Assembly: GCF_015206815.1 (NCBI RefSeq)
Contig: NZ_JADEXZ010000041.1
Span: forward strand, 1-53,087
Direction of reading: 5' to 3'
Source of the DNA: Fortiea sp. LEGE XX443
GTDB taxonomy: Bacteria > Cyanobacteriota > Cyanobacteriia > Cyanobacteriales > Nostocaceae
Length of the DNA: 53,087 nucleotides
Shown: positions 52,297 through 53,087 of the stretch, piece after piece
Numbering within the stretch: position 1 is the stretch's first letter
How the letters are laid out: each line of letters begins with the position of its first letter
Position numbers and translations under genes: made by a program
Notes under the pieces: generated by a model
The model's database searches: none
What the model was told of the DNA's origin: nothing
The model's input: the letters and a program-made list of their open reading frames with translations, nothing else

Positions 52297-52890
52297 TTAG
52301 TGCAGAAACAACTCTTTAATGCCTGTACTGCCAATTTCTACTGCTAAAGCTGCTAATAAAAAACCTAATAACTGAGTGACAATCACTGTACCTTCGACAC
52401 CAATTAATTTATCAATCTGGTTTGCTAAACGCAAAATCAACCAGGTGACAAACATCGCCACAATAATACCTAACACTACACCCAGATGGGGACTCTGGGA
52501 TTTTGACATGAATAACATCACTGTTGTCAGCGTACCTGGCCCGGCTAACAATGGCAAAGCCAGGGGTGTGATTGCTACATCCCTTCCTTCTTCGTGAATG
52601 GGTGTGTCTAGTTCTCCCCGCAGCATTTGTAAGGCGATTAACAGCAGCAATAACCCGCCAGCTACCCGTAAAGATGCCATGCTAATTTCTAGATAAGTCA
52701 AAATATATTGACCAGAAAAGGCAAACAACAACAGAACTGCGATCGCTACAATACTTCCTTTATCAATCACTTTATTTCTTTCTTCTGGTGTCATGCCCTT
52801 TGTTAAAGCTAAAACTATTGGTATATTGCCTACAGCATCTGCCAGGACAAACACCGCAATAAATGTTTGGATGAAAACGGAGGTATCCAC
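52297..52890 (-). CDS. MarC family integral membrane protein
   Basis: A 197-residue MarC/UPF0056 protein with six helices. The first helix is FIQTFIAVFVLADAVGNIPIV (about residues 6-26), where the Asn-Pro is conserved, and PLLAGPGTLTTVML (about 113-126) is the second family motif. MarC was named for the multiple-antibiotic-resistance locus, but no drug transport has been shown. Its role is unknown. The start is GTG at 52888-52890. Confidence 0.85.
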   Translation of the reverse strand: MDTSVFIQTFIAVFVLADAVGNIPIVLALTKGMTPEERNKVIDKGSIVAIAVLLLFAFSGQYILTYLEISMASLRVAGGLLLLLIALQMLRGELDTPIHEEGRDVAITPLALPLLAGPGTLTTVMLFMSKSQSPHLGVVLGIIVAMFVTWLILRLANQIDKLIGVEGTVIVTQLLGFLLAALAVEIGSTGIKELFLH

Positions 52891-53063
52891 AGTAGCGAGG
52901 GTTTATCAAGGTTTGATAACAACCTACCGTGAATCTGCTCAGTTTCCTAGAACTCGTAGGAAGATTGAAATGAAATGTTAGGGACAGCAAGTATCTTAAA
53001 GAAAAGCAATGCTTATACCAATTCACGAAAATCTTGATACAAATTAATGGTTTTTAATTCTTT

Positions 53064-53087
53064 CCCCCTGCTCCCTGCCCCCTGCCC
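53064..53087. repeat. STRR heptad repeat at right edge
   Basis: CCCCCTG, CTCCCTG, CCCCCTG and a final CCC run to the window end. These are seven-base units of the same family as at 13163 and 25413, so the repeat probably continues beyond the window. Confidence 0.7.

Overview
The window is chromosomal DNA of a filamentous, heterocyst-type cyanobacterium (Nostoc/Anabaena group). The evidence is the very frequent HIP1 octamer GCGATCGC, seven-base tandem repeats (STRR) and small palindromic repeats between genes, high-light-inducible Hlip genes, a HoxW-type hydrogenase protease and a DUF2358 gene. It is mostly ordinary core and envelope gene content with several accessory pieces. No rRNA, tRNA, CRISPR or prophage was seen. 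The left edge holds the last codons of an IS transposase.
Layout. 1-5 kb: an S1-domain protein with a repetitive acidic tail, a HAD hydrolase, a pentapeptide-repeat protein, an unknown 412-residue protein and a HoxW-like protease preceded by a 21-bp minisatellite. 5-8 kb: a 936-residue ADP-forming acyl-CoA synthetase/GNAT fusion. 9-13 kb: a DUF362 protein, a ribbon-helix-helix/PIN toxin-antitoxin pair with a palindromic operator, a CesT-like protein and a fatty acid hydroxylase. 13-17 kb: a 1039-residue membrane protein with about eight internal repeats, then two tandem Hlip genes behind an HLR1 (RpaB) site.
17.4-22 kb: a tight five-gene operon read leftward. It encodes a coiled-coil protein, a transmembrane OmpA-like protein whose cytoplasmic part looks like a Roadblock/LC7 domain, a Ras-like GTPase, a PAS-like protein and a soluble histidine kinase. 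I read it as a GTPase switch tied to the cell envelope, and it is the best candidate for an undescribed system here.
22-28.3 kb: two ydaO-type (c-di-AMP) riboswitches lie in series. The first leads a permease/Tat-lipoprotein/ATPase ABC importer. The second starts about 26 bases after that operon and leads a universal stress protein and an ArsB/NhaD-type transporter. Together they look like a c-di-AMP-controlled transport and stress island.
28.5-35.5 kb: a histidine kinase with an RsbRD-like sensor, a small membrane protein, RNase III, a NYN-domain protein, a long imperfect inverted repeat, a likely 29-residue membrane peptide, and an 841-residue fusion of a Crp-like domain, a degenerate sigma54-type AAA+ module and a NapH/NosR-like iron-sulfur membrane domain. 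35.7-46.3 kb: surface polysaccharide genes (two sugar-phosphate transferases, gmd and fcl for GDP-fucose, a GT4 glycosyltransferase, rfbB and rfbA for dTDP-sugars), with a folate enzyme, an orphan sugar ABC permease, an atypical SDR and a decayed Uma2 gene interspersed. 46.3-53 kb: pgsA, an intact Uma2 gene, an aspartase-type lyase, DUF2358, a fused PstI/BsuBI-like restriction-modification enzyme and a MarC membrane protein.
All identifications rest on reading the sequence. Family names come from recognisable motifs, and no database search was run.
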